Notes under the pieces: model-generated
Databases searched by the model: none
The model's input: only the letters and a program-made list of their open reading frames with translations
Told to the model about the DNA's origin: nothing
Program-made: the position numbers and the translations under genes
Shown: one piece after another, positions 1 to 7,707 of the stretch
How the letters are laid out: the number at the start of each line of letters is the position of its first letter
How positions within the stretch are numbered: the first letter of the stretch is position 1
Origin: Streptosporangium sp. NBC_01756
GTDB taxonomy: Bacteria; Actinomycetota; Actinomycetes; Streptosporangiales; Streptosporangiaceae
Direction of reading: 5' to 3'
NCBI RefSeq assembly: GCF_035917975.1
Contig: NZ_CP109130.1
Coordinates: forward strand, 6,076,001 to 6,140,000
Length of the DNA: 64,000 nucleotides

Positions 1-1548
1 CGCCGTTCAGAGTCAGCCCGATCCCGGCCACCGTGTCCCGCAAGAACCCCTCGGGGTGCGCCGCCGCCCGTCGGCCGAGCTCGACGATGGCCGCCGTGTC
101 GCCGACGTACGAGGCCGCCTCCACGGCGTCGGCCAGCATGTCCAGGCTGTCGCCCGCCGCCAGGATCCGCACGGCCTCGGCGGCGTTGCCCGAGTTCAGC
201 TCGAACCGGCCCCGGAGCTGGGCGATCTCCATCGCGAGCGTGATGTCCCTGCCGGCCCCTTCGCGTGCCTCGGCCAGCAGCGATTCCGCCTGTCCCGGCC
301 GGCCGGCGAGCCAGGCCGCCACGGCGGCGTCCTTCAGCCGGACGGCGCGGGCGCGCGGCTCGGGGGTCAGCTCGGCGCCCTGGTCAGGGCGGTGGCGGCG
401 GCGCCGTACCCGCCGCGGTCGCGAGCCCGCTCGGCGGCCTCCGCCAGCGCGACGGCGACCGGCTCGGCCTGGCCCAGGGCGGCTCCGGCCAGGTGCCAGG
501 CCCTACGGTCGCCCGCGGTCAGCTCCGCCAGGACGGCGTGCACGTGGCGGACCTCGGCGGGGGCGGCCGCCTCGTGGATCGCGGATCGCATGAGCGGGTG
601 ACGGAAGCGCACGCCTGTGCCCGACACCTCGGCCAGCCCGCTCTCCTCCAGCTCGGCGAAGGCCGCCGCCACCACCGACGCCGCCGCCCCCGAACCCGCC
701 GCCGCCCCGGCCGCCAGCCGCTCGGCGGCATGCAGGACCACCTCGAGGTCGGTCTCGACGGCGGCGAGCAGGGCGACCAGCCGGGCGGGGGCCGACAAGC
801 CGGTCACCCGGTCGCCGAAAAGCCGGGCGCCGCCGGGCAGCGGGTCAGGCAGCGGGTCGCGGTCGGCGAGTTGCGCGGGCGTCAGCCGGGCGGCGATCTC
901 GTCCAGGGCCAGGGGGTTAGCCCCGGTCAGCGTGATGAGTTCCCGTCTCACCGGGGCGGCCAGCAGCCCGTGCCGGGACTCCAACAGCTCGGCCGCGGCG
1001 TCCTCGGGCAGGCCGCGCACGCCCACCGTTGACGGCACGCCCTTGACAGGAGCGTCGCCGCGGACGGCGAGCAACATCGCGATCCGTTCGGTACCCAGCC
1101 GCCTGGCGGCGAACAGCAGCGCGTCGGCCGAGGCCCGGTCGACCCATTGGAAGTCGTCGACCACGCAGATCAGGCCCTCCGGGCTGGCGGCCTCGACCAG
1201 CAACGACAGCACGCCGGCGCCCAGTAGGAAGCGGTCGCCCGCGCCGCCGGCGGCGTGCCCCAGGGCCGCTCGCACGGCGTCGCCCTGCGGCCCTGGTAGC
1301 GCGTCGATCAATCCGGCCACCGGCCACAGCAGCTGGTGCAGCGCCGCGAACGCCAGGTCGGACTCGGACTCGACGCCGCCGGTCCGCAGCACCCGCATCG
1401 CCTCGCCCCGCGCGGCCGCTGCGTCGAGCAGGGCGGTCTTGCCCGCGCCGGCCTCACCCCGGAGCGCCACCGCCCCGCCGCAGCCATGGCGGGCCTGTGC
1501 GATCACCTCGTCGAGCGCGCTGATTTCCACAGATCTTCCGTAAAGCAC
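1..1548 (-). pseudogene. LuxR/LAL-type AAA ATPase regulator, frameshifted and cut by the left edge
   Basis: The N-terminal part of a large ATP-binding transcriptional regulator of the MalT/LAL kind. It shows a P-loop GEAGAGKT (residues 31-38), a Walker B-like ICVVDDFQWVD (127-137) and the typical RFRHPLMRSAIHE segment before the TPR-like region. The frame stops at 367-369. One frame over, the sequence is open without a stop to base 1 and begins AELTPEPRARAVRLKDAA, the expected helical continuation, so one base seems lost in the GC-rich stretch around 371-384. The start is taken as GTG at 1546-1548. The LuxR DNA-binding domain would lie beyond the left edge. The break could be a true mutation or a sequencing error; the family call is firm, the pseudogene status less so. 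Confidence 0.7.
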
Positions 1549-1651
1549 AGAAACCCACTGTAAAGGGGGCGGCCGGCTCGCCTTGAAGGCCGCCGCCCTC
1601 GCCCGCAGGGCGCAGCGCCCCCTGCTATGACCCGGTGCGAGGGCGAGCCGG

Positions 1652-1858
1652 GCCTCATGCGGCGGGAAGCCAATCGGCAGGGCCCGCCACTTGATCCCGT
1701 TACCGGGTCACATAACCGATCGCGTCGAGCGCCGCGCGCAGGTCATGCACCATCGGCCGGCCGGTGGCGGCGACCCGCTCGGCCATCACCGCCCGCGCCT
1801 CGCCTTCCAGCACCGCCCATTCGGCAACGGTCAGATCCGACGGGTATGCCGGTTTGCG
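1652..1858 (-). pseudogene. IS5-type transposase N-terminal remnant
   Basis: The minus strand reads YPSDLTVAEWAVLEGEA, then GRPMVHDLRAALDAIGYVTR, which matches the N-terminal DUF4096-like part of IS4/IS5-family transposases. A stop follows YVTR, but one base over the sequence continues NGIKWRALPIGFPPHEA, the usual next motif of this family. The middle of the domain is shortened, and the catalytic DDE part is missing. No flanking terminal inverted repeats were identified. This is a decayed fragment and the only insertion-sequence trace I found. The rest of the 540-base gap between the flanking genes (1549-2090) shows no other gene. Confidence 0.65.
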
Positions 1859-2090
1859 GCCGTGACATCGGCACCCCGGTGAGGCGCGATCGCCGGCGTT
1901 CACGGACGCGGGCGTGTAGCCAGACAATCACGGGCTCCTGGTCGCCGAGTTGCGCAGACAACACCTCAGCTACCAGCAGCCCGCTCCTGTCTGCGGGCGT
2001 ATTCCATCGAAGACGGCCTCGACCAGGGCATCCCTGGCCCCGGCCTCAGCGGCCGAATTCTTTGTCGGCAGGCTCCAAGAGTCGAGGGGT

Positions 2091-3527
2091 TCAGCGTGCC
2101 GTGGCCGGAACGGTGAGTTCTTCCGGTCTCGTGCCGGTGCCGACCGGTGGGCCGGGGCGGCCCTTGGGCAGGACGGTCAGCGCCACGGCCACCGCGATGG
2201 CCAGCAGGATGCCGGAGATCCCCAGGCTCAACGCGTAGCCGTGGGTGAGGGCCGTGGGATCGGTGCTCGACCCGGTGCGCCGGCCCGCGACGGTCGTGAG
2301 CACCGCCAGGCCGATACAGCCGCCGATCTGGCGGGCGCTGTTGATGAGTCCCGAGGCCATCCCGGCCTCGTGGGGCGGTGCGCCGGCGGTGGCCGCGCCC
2401 GCCAGCGGGGCCAGGCACATGCCGAGACCGATGCTGGTGACCAGCGACGGGCCCAGAACGTGGACGACGAAGCTTCCAGTGGGGCTGATGAGGCTGAACC
2501 AGCCGAAGCCCGCCGCGGCGAGGAGGCCACCGGGGACCAGCAGAGCGCGGAGGGTGAGGCGACGTGCCGCCCTGGTGGCGATCACGGTGCCGCAGATCAG
2601 ACCGGCGCTGAAGGGGAGGAAGGCCGCTCCGGTCGCGGCCGGGCTCATACGCAGCACTCCCTGCATGTACAGCGAGACGAAATAGAAGGCGGCGAACTGG
2701 CCCGCGAACAGGAGGAACACGAAGAGGTTGGCTCCGGCCACCGTCCGGTTGGCCAGCAGGCCCAGCCGGAACAGGGGAGCCTTGGCGATTCTCGCCTCCA
2801 CCAGGATGAATCCGGCGAGGAGCACCGCGGCGACGGCCAGGGTGCCGAGGGTCTCCGCCGAGGTCCAGGGGTGGTCGTGGGTGCGGACGACGCCGAAGAC
2901 CAGCAGGCCCAGACCGCAGGTTCCGAGAACCGCGCCGAGCAGGTCAAGCCGTCCGCGGTGCGGGCCGGGGGAGTCGGCGGGCACCGTCACCGCTGTCAGG
3001 GCGAGCGCGCCGACGACGACGGGCACATTGATCAGCATCACCCACCGCCACCCCGCGTACTCGGTCAGCAGACCGCCGGCCATCACGCCCACGGCGCCGC
3101 CCGTGCCGGCCACGGCGCCCCATACGCCCAGGGCCCGGGCGCGGGCGCGCCCTTCGGTGAAGGTCGTGGTCAGCATGGCCAGGGCCGAGGGGGTCAGCGC
3201 GGCCGCCGCCAGGCCCTGCACCGCTCGGGCGGTGACCAGTTGGCCGGGTGACTGCGCCAGCCCGCCGGCCAGAGAGGCGAGGCCGAACAGTGCGAATCCG
3301 AGCACGAACAGCCGCCGCCGCCCGTACAGGTCACCCGCCCGGCCGCCGAGCAGCAGGAGTCCGCCGAGCAGCAGGGCATAGGCGTCCACGACCCACTGCA
3401 GCCCGGCCGGATCGAACCCGAGGCCCGAGCGGATCGCGGGCAGGGCGACGTTCACCACGGACATGTCCAGCGACACCATGAACTGCGCGATGGCCACCAC
3501 CACCAGGATCAGCGAAGGTTTTCCCAT
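2091..3527 (-). CDS. MFS drug/H+ antiporter, DHA2 (EmrB/QacA) family
   Basis: A 478-residue integral membrane exporter of the 14-helix drug:proton antiporter group. The N-terminus carries the family signature FMVSLDMSVVNVALPAI, followed by GGLLLLGGRAGDLYGRRR (motif A) and a long run of hydrophobic helices. The start is chosen at ATG 3525-3527 (MGKPSLILV). An in-frame ATG at 3540-3542 would add five residues (MYKKW) but lies inside a perfect palindrome that looks like an operator. The gene is divergent from a TetR regulator 94 bases away, the usual layout for a locally repressed efflux pump. The substrate cannot be read from sequence. Confidence 0.9.
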   Translation of the reverse strand: MGKPSLILVVVAIAQFMVSLDMSVVNVALPAIRSGLGFDPAGLQWVVDAYALLLGGLLLLGGRAGDLYGRRRLFVLGFALFGLASLAGGLAQSPGQLVTARAVQGLAAAALTPSALAMLTTTFTEGRARARALGVWGAVAGTGGAVGVMAGGLLTEYAGWRWVMLINVPVVVGALALTAVTVPADSPGPHRGRLDLLGAVLGTCGLGLLVFGVVRTHDHPWTSAETLGTLAVAAVLLAGFILVEARIAKAPLFRLGLLANRTVAGANLFVFLLFAGQFAAFYFVSLYMQGVLRMSPAATGAAFLPFSAGLICGTVIATRAARRLTLRALLVPGGLLAAAGFGWFSLISPTGSFVVHVLGPSLVTSIGLGMCLAPLAGAATAGAPPHEAGMASGLINSARQIGGCIGLAVLTTVAGRRTGSSTDPTALTHGYALSLGISGILLAIAVAVALTVLPKGRPGPPVGTGTRPEELTVPATAR

Positions 3528-3531
3528 CCAT

Positions 3532-3551
3532 TTTTTATACATGTATAAAAA
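3532..3551. promoter_or_regulatory. Perfect 20-bp palindrome, candidate TetR operator
   Basis: TTTTTATACATGTATAAAAA is perfectly self-complementary and strikingly AT-rich for this genome. It sits just upstream of the exporter start in the divergent exporter/TetR gap. Position and symmetry suggest the operator of the adjacent TetR protein, possibly overlapping the exporter's core promoter. Binding is inferred, not shown. Confidence 0.6.
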
Positions 3552-3620
3552 TTAGCCCCGCCGCTCTCCCGGCGTCAACCTCGCTCGGTGCCGCCCCTCG
3601 GGATGGGCGATGATGGGCCC

Positions 3621-4280
3621 ATGTCGTCAGCAACTCCGCACCGTCCCCGCGCCGGTAGGCCGCCCAGGATCTCCCGGCGGGAGATCCTGGACGCGGCCCT
3701 TCGGATCATCGAGCGCGACGGCATGGAGAGCCTCACGATGCGGCGGTTGGCCAAGGACGTCGGCAGCACTCCCATGGCGCTCTACCACCACGTACAGGAC
3801 AAGGAAGAGCTCCTGCTGCTGCTCCTCGACGACTACGCCGGGCAGCTGCCGCGCCCGGTCCTGCCGGAGGAGCCCCGGGAGCGGCTCGTCGCCGCCGCGC
3901 AGGCGATGCACGACAGCCTGGCCGGTTGCCCGTGGATCGTCGAGGTCCTCACCGCCGACGATCTGCTGTCGGCCTCCGCGCTCTGGTTTCCGGAGAACAT
4001 CGTCGACTCCGCCGTGAAGTGCGGCCTGACACCCGAACAGGGCGTGCACGCCTACCGGGCCATCTGGTACTACACCGCCGGAGAGATCATCATCCGCGCC
4101 GCCGCCGCGCGCCGCCGGGACGCCGACCGGCCGACCTACCGGGACCAGGTCTTCGCCGACCTGGACCCGCAGGCCCTGCCGCGGCTGGCGTCCCTGGGGG
4201 GTCGCTGGAACGCGCTGACCGCCGAGGACACCTACCGGCAGGGCCTGATCGCCCTCGTCAACGGGCTCCTCGGGCCTTAG
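3621..4280 (+). CDS. TetR-family regulator with TetR_C-type ligand domain
   Basis: A 219-residue repressor. The N-terminal helix-turn-helix reads ISRREILDAALRIIERDGMESLTMRRLAKDVGSTPMALYHHV when taken in pieces, with the recognition helix around GSTPMALYHHV. The remaining 150 residues form a helical ligand-binding domain like those of tetracycline-class repressors. ATG 3621 is chosen because it precedes the family-like MSSATPHRPRAGRPPRISRR; an ATG at 3603 would add six residues. It is divergent from the DHA2 exporter and probably represses it through the palindrome at 3532-3551. Confidence 0.85.
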   Translation: MSSATPHRPRAGRPPRISRREILDAALRIIERDGMESLTMRRLAKDVGSTPMALYHHVQDKEELLLLLLDDYAGQLPRPVLPEEPRERLVAAAQAMHDSLAGCPWIVEVLTADDLLSASALWFPENIVDSAVKCGLTPEQGVHAYRAIWYYTAGEIIIRAAAARRRDADRPTYRDQVFADLDPQALPRLASLGGRWNALTAEDTYRQGLIALVNGLLGP

Positions 4281-4424
4281 TGGATGTTCCTCAACGGCGG
4301 TCGAGACCCCGAGGCCGCCGGGGCGGGACCACAGCCTGATCGTTTGCCGTACCGGCAACTTTACTTGTCAGGTCAGCGGCCACGCCGCACCGTGGACGCA
4401 GATGATGAGCAGAAGGAGCGCACG

Positions 4425-6008
4425 GTGAACGAGATGTACGACGTGGTGGTGGTAGGCGGCGGCGCGGCCGGGCTGAGCGGGGCCCTGGCGCTGGTGCGAG
4501 CGCGGCGGTCGGTGCTGGTGGTGGACGCCGGGGAGCCGCGCAACGCCCCGGCCGGGCACGTGCACAACTACCTGGCCCGGGAGGGTACGCCGCCTGCCGA
4601 GCTGGTGGCCGCCGGGCGCGACGAGGTGACCCGATACGGCGGCGAGATCGTCGCCGGATACGCCGAAGCCGCAACGAAGGAGGGCGACGGGTTCCTTGTG
4701 AAGCTGGACGGCGGACGCGGCGTGCGGGCGCGGCGGCTGCTCGTGACGACCGGGCTCGTCGACGAGCTGCCCGACGTGCCCGGGGTGGCCGAGCGGTGGG
4801 GTCGCGACGTGCTGCACTGTCCGTACTGCCACGGCTGGGAAGTCCGCGACCGGCGGATCGGCGTGCTGGCCACCGGGCCGATGGGCCCGCACCAAGCGCA
4901 CCTGTGGCGTCAGTGGAGCCCGCACGTCCTGCTCCTGCTGCACGGCACCCCGCCACCGGGCGCCGAGGAGGCCGAGCGGCTCGCGGCTCGCGAGATCGCC
5001 GTCGTGGACGGCCCGGTCGCGGGGCTCGAGGTGGCCGGTGACACGTTGACCGGGGTGCGGCTGGCTTCGGGCGAGGTCGTCACGCTCGACACGGTGGTCG
5101 TCGCGCCCCGGTTCACCGCTCGCGCGGGTGTGCTGGAGTCGCTCGGGCTGAAGCCGGTCGACCTGGAGATGGGTGGGCACGTCCTCGGCAGTCAGGTCCC
5201 CGCCGACTCGACCGGGGCCACCGACGTGCCCGGGGTGTGGGTGGCGGGCAACGTGGCCGACGTGCGCGCCCAAGTGATCGCGGCCGCTGCGGCGGGCCTG
5301 AACGCCGGCGCGGCGATCAACGCCGACCTCATCGCCGAGGAGACCCGCGCCGCCGTCGACGCGTACCGGCACCGGATCGACACGATGTTCGGGGAGGCCG
5401 CCTGGGAGGAGCGCTACCGCGCCAAGCCGGCGATCTGGAGCGGACGCCCCAACCCGCAGCTCGTCGCCGAGGCCACCGACCTGACCCCGGGCCGGGCGCT
5501 CGACGTCGGCTGCGGCGAGGGCGCCGACGCCGTCTGGCTCGCCGGGCGGGGCTGGCGGGTGACGGCGGTCGACATCTCCGCCACCGCACTTGAGCGCGCG
5601 GCCTCCCACGCTGCGGACGCCGGGGCGGAGGTCGCCGCACGTATCAGCTGGGCGCAGGGGGACCTGGGTGACCGGGTGCCCGCCGAGGGCGGGTACGACC
5701 TCGTGTCGTCACAGTTCATGCACCTGCCCGGCGAGCAGCGCCGGCCCCTGTTCGCCCGGCTGGCCGCCGCGGTGGCCCCGGGCGGCACTCTGCTGATCGT
5801 CGGGCACCACCCGTCCGACCTGCGGACCACGGCCCACCGGATGCACTTCCCGGACATGATGTTCACCGGTGAGGAGGTCGCGGCCTCTCTCGACCCCGCC
5901 GGGTGGGAGGTGGTGGTCGCCGAGGCCCGGCCGCGTGTCGCGGTCTCCCCCGAAGGGAGCGACATCACCATCCACGACGCCGTCCTGGTCGCGCGCCGCC
6001 GCGGGTGA
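4425..6008 (+). CDS. Fusion of thioredoxin reductase-like flavoprotein and SAM methyltransferase
   Basis: A 527-residue two-domain enzyme. Residues 1 to about 310 resemble thioredoxin-reductase-type flavoproteins: the FAD loop VVVVGGGAAGLSG near the start, the redox pair C132-P-Y-C135 in HCPYCHGWE, and the late GVWVAGNVADVRAQV FAD motif. From about residue 325 a class I methyltransferase begins, with motif I ALDVGCGEGADAVWLA near 357-372 and acidic motif II VTAVDIS. GTG 4425 is chosen because AAGGAG ends six bases upstream; ATG 4434 is the alternative. The redox pair suggests disulfide or dithiol chemistry. The methylated substrate is unknown, and no partner thioredoxin is adjacent. Confidence 0.85.
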   Translation: MNEMYDVVVVGGGAAGLSGALALVRARRSVLVVDAGEPRNAPAGHVHNYLAREGTPPAELVAAGRDEVTRYGGEIVAGYAEAATKEGDGFLVKLDGGRGVRARRLLVTTGLVDELPDVPGVAERWGRDVLHCPYCHGWEVRDRRIGVLATGPMGPHQAHLWRQWSPHVLLLLHGTPPPGAEEAERLAAREIAVVDGPVAGLEVAGDTLTGVRLASGEVVTLDTVVVAPRFTARAGVLESLGLKPVDLEMGGHVLGSQVPADSTGATDVPGVWVAGNVADVRAQVIAAAAAGLNAGAAINADLIAEETRAAVDAYRHRIDTMFGEAAWEERYRAKPAIWSGRPNPQLVAEATDLTPGRALDVGCGEGADAVWLAGRGWRVTAVDISATALERAASHAADAGAEVAARISWAQGDLGDRVPAEGGYDLVSSQFMHLPGEQRRPLFARLAAAVAPGGTLLIVGHHPSDLRTTAHRMHFPDMMFTGEEVAASLDPAGWEVVVAEARPRVAVSPEGSDITIHDAVLVARRRG

Positions 6009-6152
6009 ACCGCCCGGTAACCGTTGCACCCATCGAAATCTGCCGCTCACGATTCGTGGCGCCTGTCAGCTGCCGACCAGCTCAACGGCGGGTGTCGCGG
6101 AACCAGGGGCTCCTGGCCGCCAGACCGTGCCCGGCACGGTCGAAGAGGTCTG

Positions 6153-6182
6153 TTGACAGGCCTTGATCGTCGATCATACGCT
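6153..6182 (+). promoter_or_regulatory. Candidate promoter of the RiPP precursor operon
   Basis: TTGACA at 6153-6158 and TACGCT at 6177-6182 are separated by 18 bases, fitting an actinobacterial housekeeping promoter. They lie about 60 bases upstream of the precursor start. The rest of the 6009-6243 gap shows nothing else I can name. Confidence 0.4.
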
Positions 6183-6243
6183 GCGACAGGCATCCCCGGA
6201 CGGGGAATGCGAATTCCTTTCATAATTAGTCGTGGAGGTTTTC

Positions 6244-6399
6244 ATGAGTCCTGCGGAGATTGCTCAGATCAAGAGCAGCATGATGACGGGGAACGGCTCC
6301 GGGCAGCTGCTCGGCACGCCTTTTGCCGACGAATTGGAGCAGTTGGCGGCGGACTTCGTCGGCTGTGTCAACAGCGGCGGATTCAGTTCCGGCATCTAA
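6244..6399 (+). CDS. fxsA: FxSxx-COOH type RiPP precursor peptide
   Basis: A 51-residue ORF starting ATG after a GGAGG-type ribosome site about six bases upstream, and immediately preceding an FxsB-like radical SAM gene. It begins MSPAEIAQIKSSMMTG and ends GCVNSGGFSSGI, so its last five residues FSSGI fit the F-x-S-x-x C-terminal pattern that defines FxsA precursors. Residues 1 to about 36 form a probable leader with an acidic helix (FADELEQLAADF), and the Gly/Ser-rich end is the likely core. By analogy with three-residue cyclophane-forming maturases of the Xye/Grr/Fxs type, the Phe ring may be linked within F-S-S. A single Cys (residue 41) lies just before the core. The family call rests on the terminus and the neighbour, not on a search. 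Confidence 0.7.
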   Translation: MSPAEIAQIKSSMMTGNGSGQLLGTPFADELEQLAADFVGCVNSGGFSSGI

Positions 6400-6412
6400 A
6401 CTGAAACTCAGT

Positions 6413-6442
6413 ATCCCTCCACCTTTCATTAGGGAGAGGGAT
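6413..6442 (+). promoter_or_regulatory. Hairpin between precursor and maturase genes
   Basis: ATCCCTC (6413-6419) pairs with GAGGGAT (6436-6442) in the 69-base gap between the peptide stop and the maturase start. No T-run follows. Such intercistronic stems often leave the precursor more abundant than its enzyme; here that role is inferred only from position. Confidence 0.4.
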
Positions 6443-6468
6443 GCTTTCATTGGTGGCGGGGGTAGGTC

Positions 6469-7707
6469 GTGTCGGAATTAATCCAGCTTGCCGTGTCCAA
6501 TCGCAAGGAATGGCCGGAGAGTGGCCTGGACGTGGCGGCGCTGCGCGCCGGAGAATGGCAGCAGCCGCCATTCGATCTGTTTATCGTCAAGATTCATGAG
6601 CGCTGCAATCTGGCATGCACGTACTGTTATATGTACGAAATGGCAGACCAGTCGTGGCTCGGGCGGCCGATGGCGATGGCCGGCGAGACCATCGACGCAC
6701 TCGCCAGGCGCATTTCCGAGCACGTCGACGCGCACGATTTGAAAACCATTTATGTGGTCCTCCACGGGGGTGAGCCTCTGCTGGCCGGTCCTGACATGAT
6801 CGACCATTTTGTGCGCACCGTGCGCGACGCCGTCGAAGACCGGGCCGAGGTGCGGTTCAAAATGCAGACGAACGGTCTGCTGCTCGACGAGCGAATGCTC
6901 GGCGTGTTGCTCGCTCACGATGTCCGCATCGGGGTGAGTTTGGACGGCGGCGTGAAGGAGAACGACCGGAGCCGTAAATACCGCAACGGTCGGGGCAGCT
7001 ATTCGGATGTGGCGCGCGCAATGGAGCTCCTCGGCTCCGGACGGTTCCGGCGGTCCTTCTCCGGATTCCTCTGCGCCATCGACCTGAGAAATGACCCGAT
7101 AGAATGCTACGAGGCGCTGGCTGAATTCTCTCCGCCGGCCATCGACTTCATGCTTCCCCATGCCAATTGGACGACCCCTCCGCCGCGTGCCGAGAGTGGT
7201 TCCAGCCCCGCGCCGTACGCGGACTGGCTGATCCGGATATACGAATACTGGCGAAAGAATCCGGACAAGCCGAAGGTGCGGTTCTTCCAGAACATCTTCC
7301 GGCTGTCGCTGGGCGGCCCCAGCACGGTGGAATACATAGGACTGTCACCGGTCCGGCTCGTCGTCATCGACACCGACGGCAGTCTCCAGCAGGCCGATTC
7401 GCTGAAGTCGACCTTCCCGGGAGCCCCCGAGACCGGGCTGAACGTCTTCGAGCACAGCTTCGACACAGCCCTGGACCACCCGGCGGTGATCGCCCGGCAG
7501 ATAGGCGCCTCAGGCCTCAGCGCGACGTGTCAGGCATGCGCGATCAGCGACGTGTGCGGCGGCGGGCACTACACACACAGATATCGCAGTGGCTCGGGAT
7601 TCCTCAACCCGTCGGTATATTGCGCCGATCTGATGCGCCTGGTCACACATATTCAGCAGGACATGAGACGAGAGCTTCTCGCGGACAGGGAAGCGTCGGA
7701 TGCCTGA
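6469..7707 (+). CDS. fxsB: FxsB-like radical SAM/SPASM peptide maturase
   Basis: A 412-residue enzyme. The radical SAM motif is C46-x3-C50-x2-C53 in HERCNLACTYCYMY. A C-terminal SPASM region carries C354, C357, C363 and C385 within CQACAISDVCGGG and NPSVYCADL; the sequence GGGHYTHRYR, then GFLNPSVYCADL, is the FxsB-type ending I recognise. The family forms a carbon-carbon or similar radical crosslink on the precursor. The protein stops shortly after SPASM and lacks the long metallohydrolase-like (HExxH) extension found on many FxsB proteins. The GTG start follows a GGGGGTAGG stretch. It overlaps the next gene by eight bases, so they are co-translated. Confidence 0.8.
   Translation: MSELIQLAVSNRKEWPESGLDVAALRAGEWQQPPFDLFIVKIHERCNLACTYCYMYEMADQSWLGRPMAMAGETIDALARRISEHVDAHDLKTIYVVLHGGEPLLAGPDMIDHFVRTVRDAVEDRAEVRFKMQTNGLLLDERMLGVLLAHDVRIGVSLDGGVKENDRSRKYRNGRGSYSDVARAMELLGSGRFRRSFSGFLCAIDLRNDPIECYEALAEFSPPAIDFMLPHANWTTPPPRAESGSSPAPYADWLIRIYEYWRKNPDKPKVRFFQNIFRLSLGGPSTVEYIGLSPVRLVVIDTDGSLQQADSLKSTFPGAPETGLNVFEHSFDTALDHPAVIARQIGASGLSATCQACAISDVCGGGHYTHRYRSGSGFLNPSVYCADLMRLVTHIQQDMRRELLADREASDA

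Noticed and set aside
1950-3251. Plus-strand frame of 433 codons opposite the DHA2 exporter
   Set aside because: The translation is Gln/Gly/Glu/Ala low complexity without a fold, while the minus strand encodes a full exporter.
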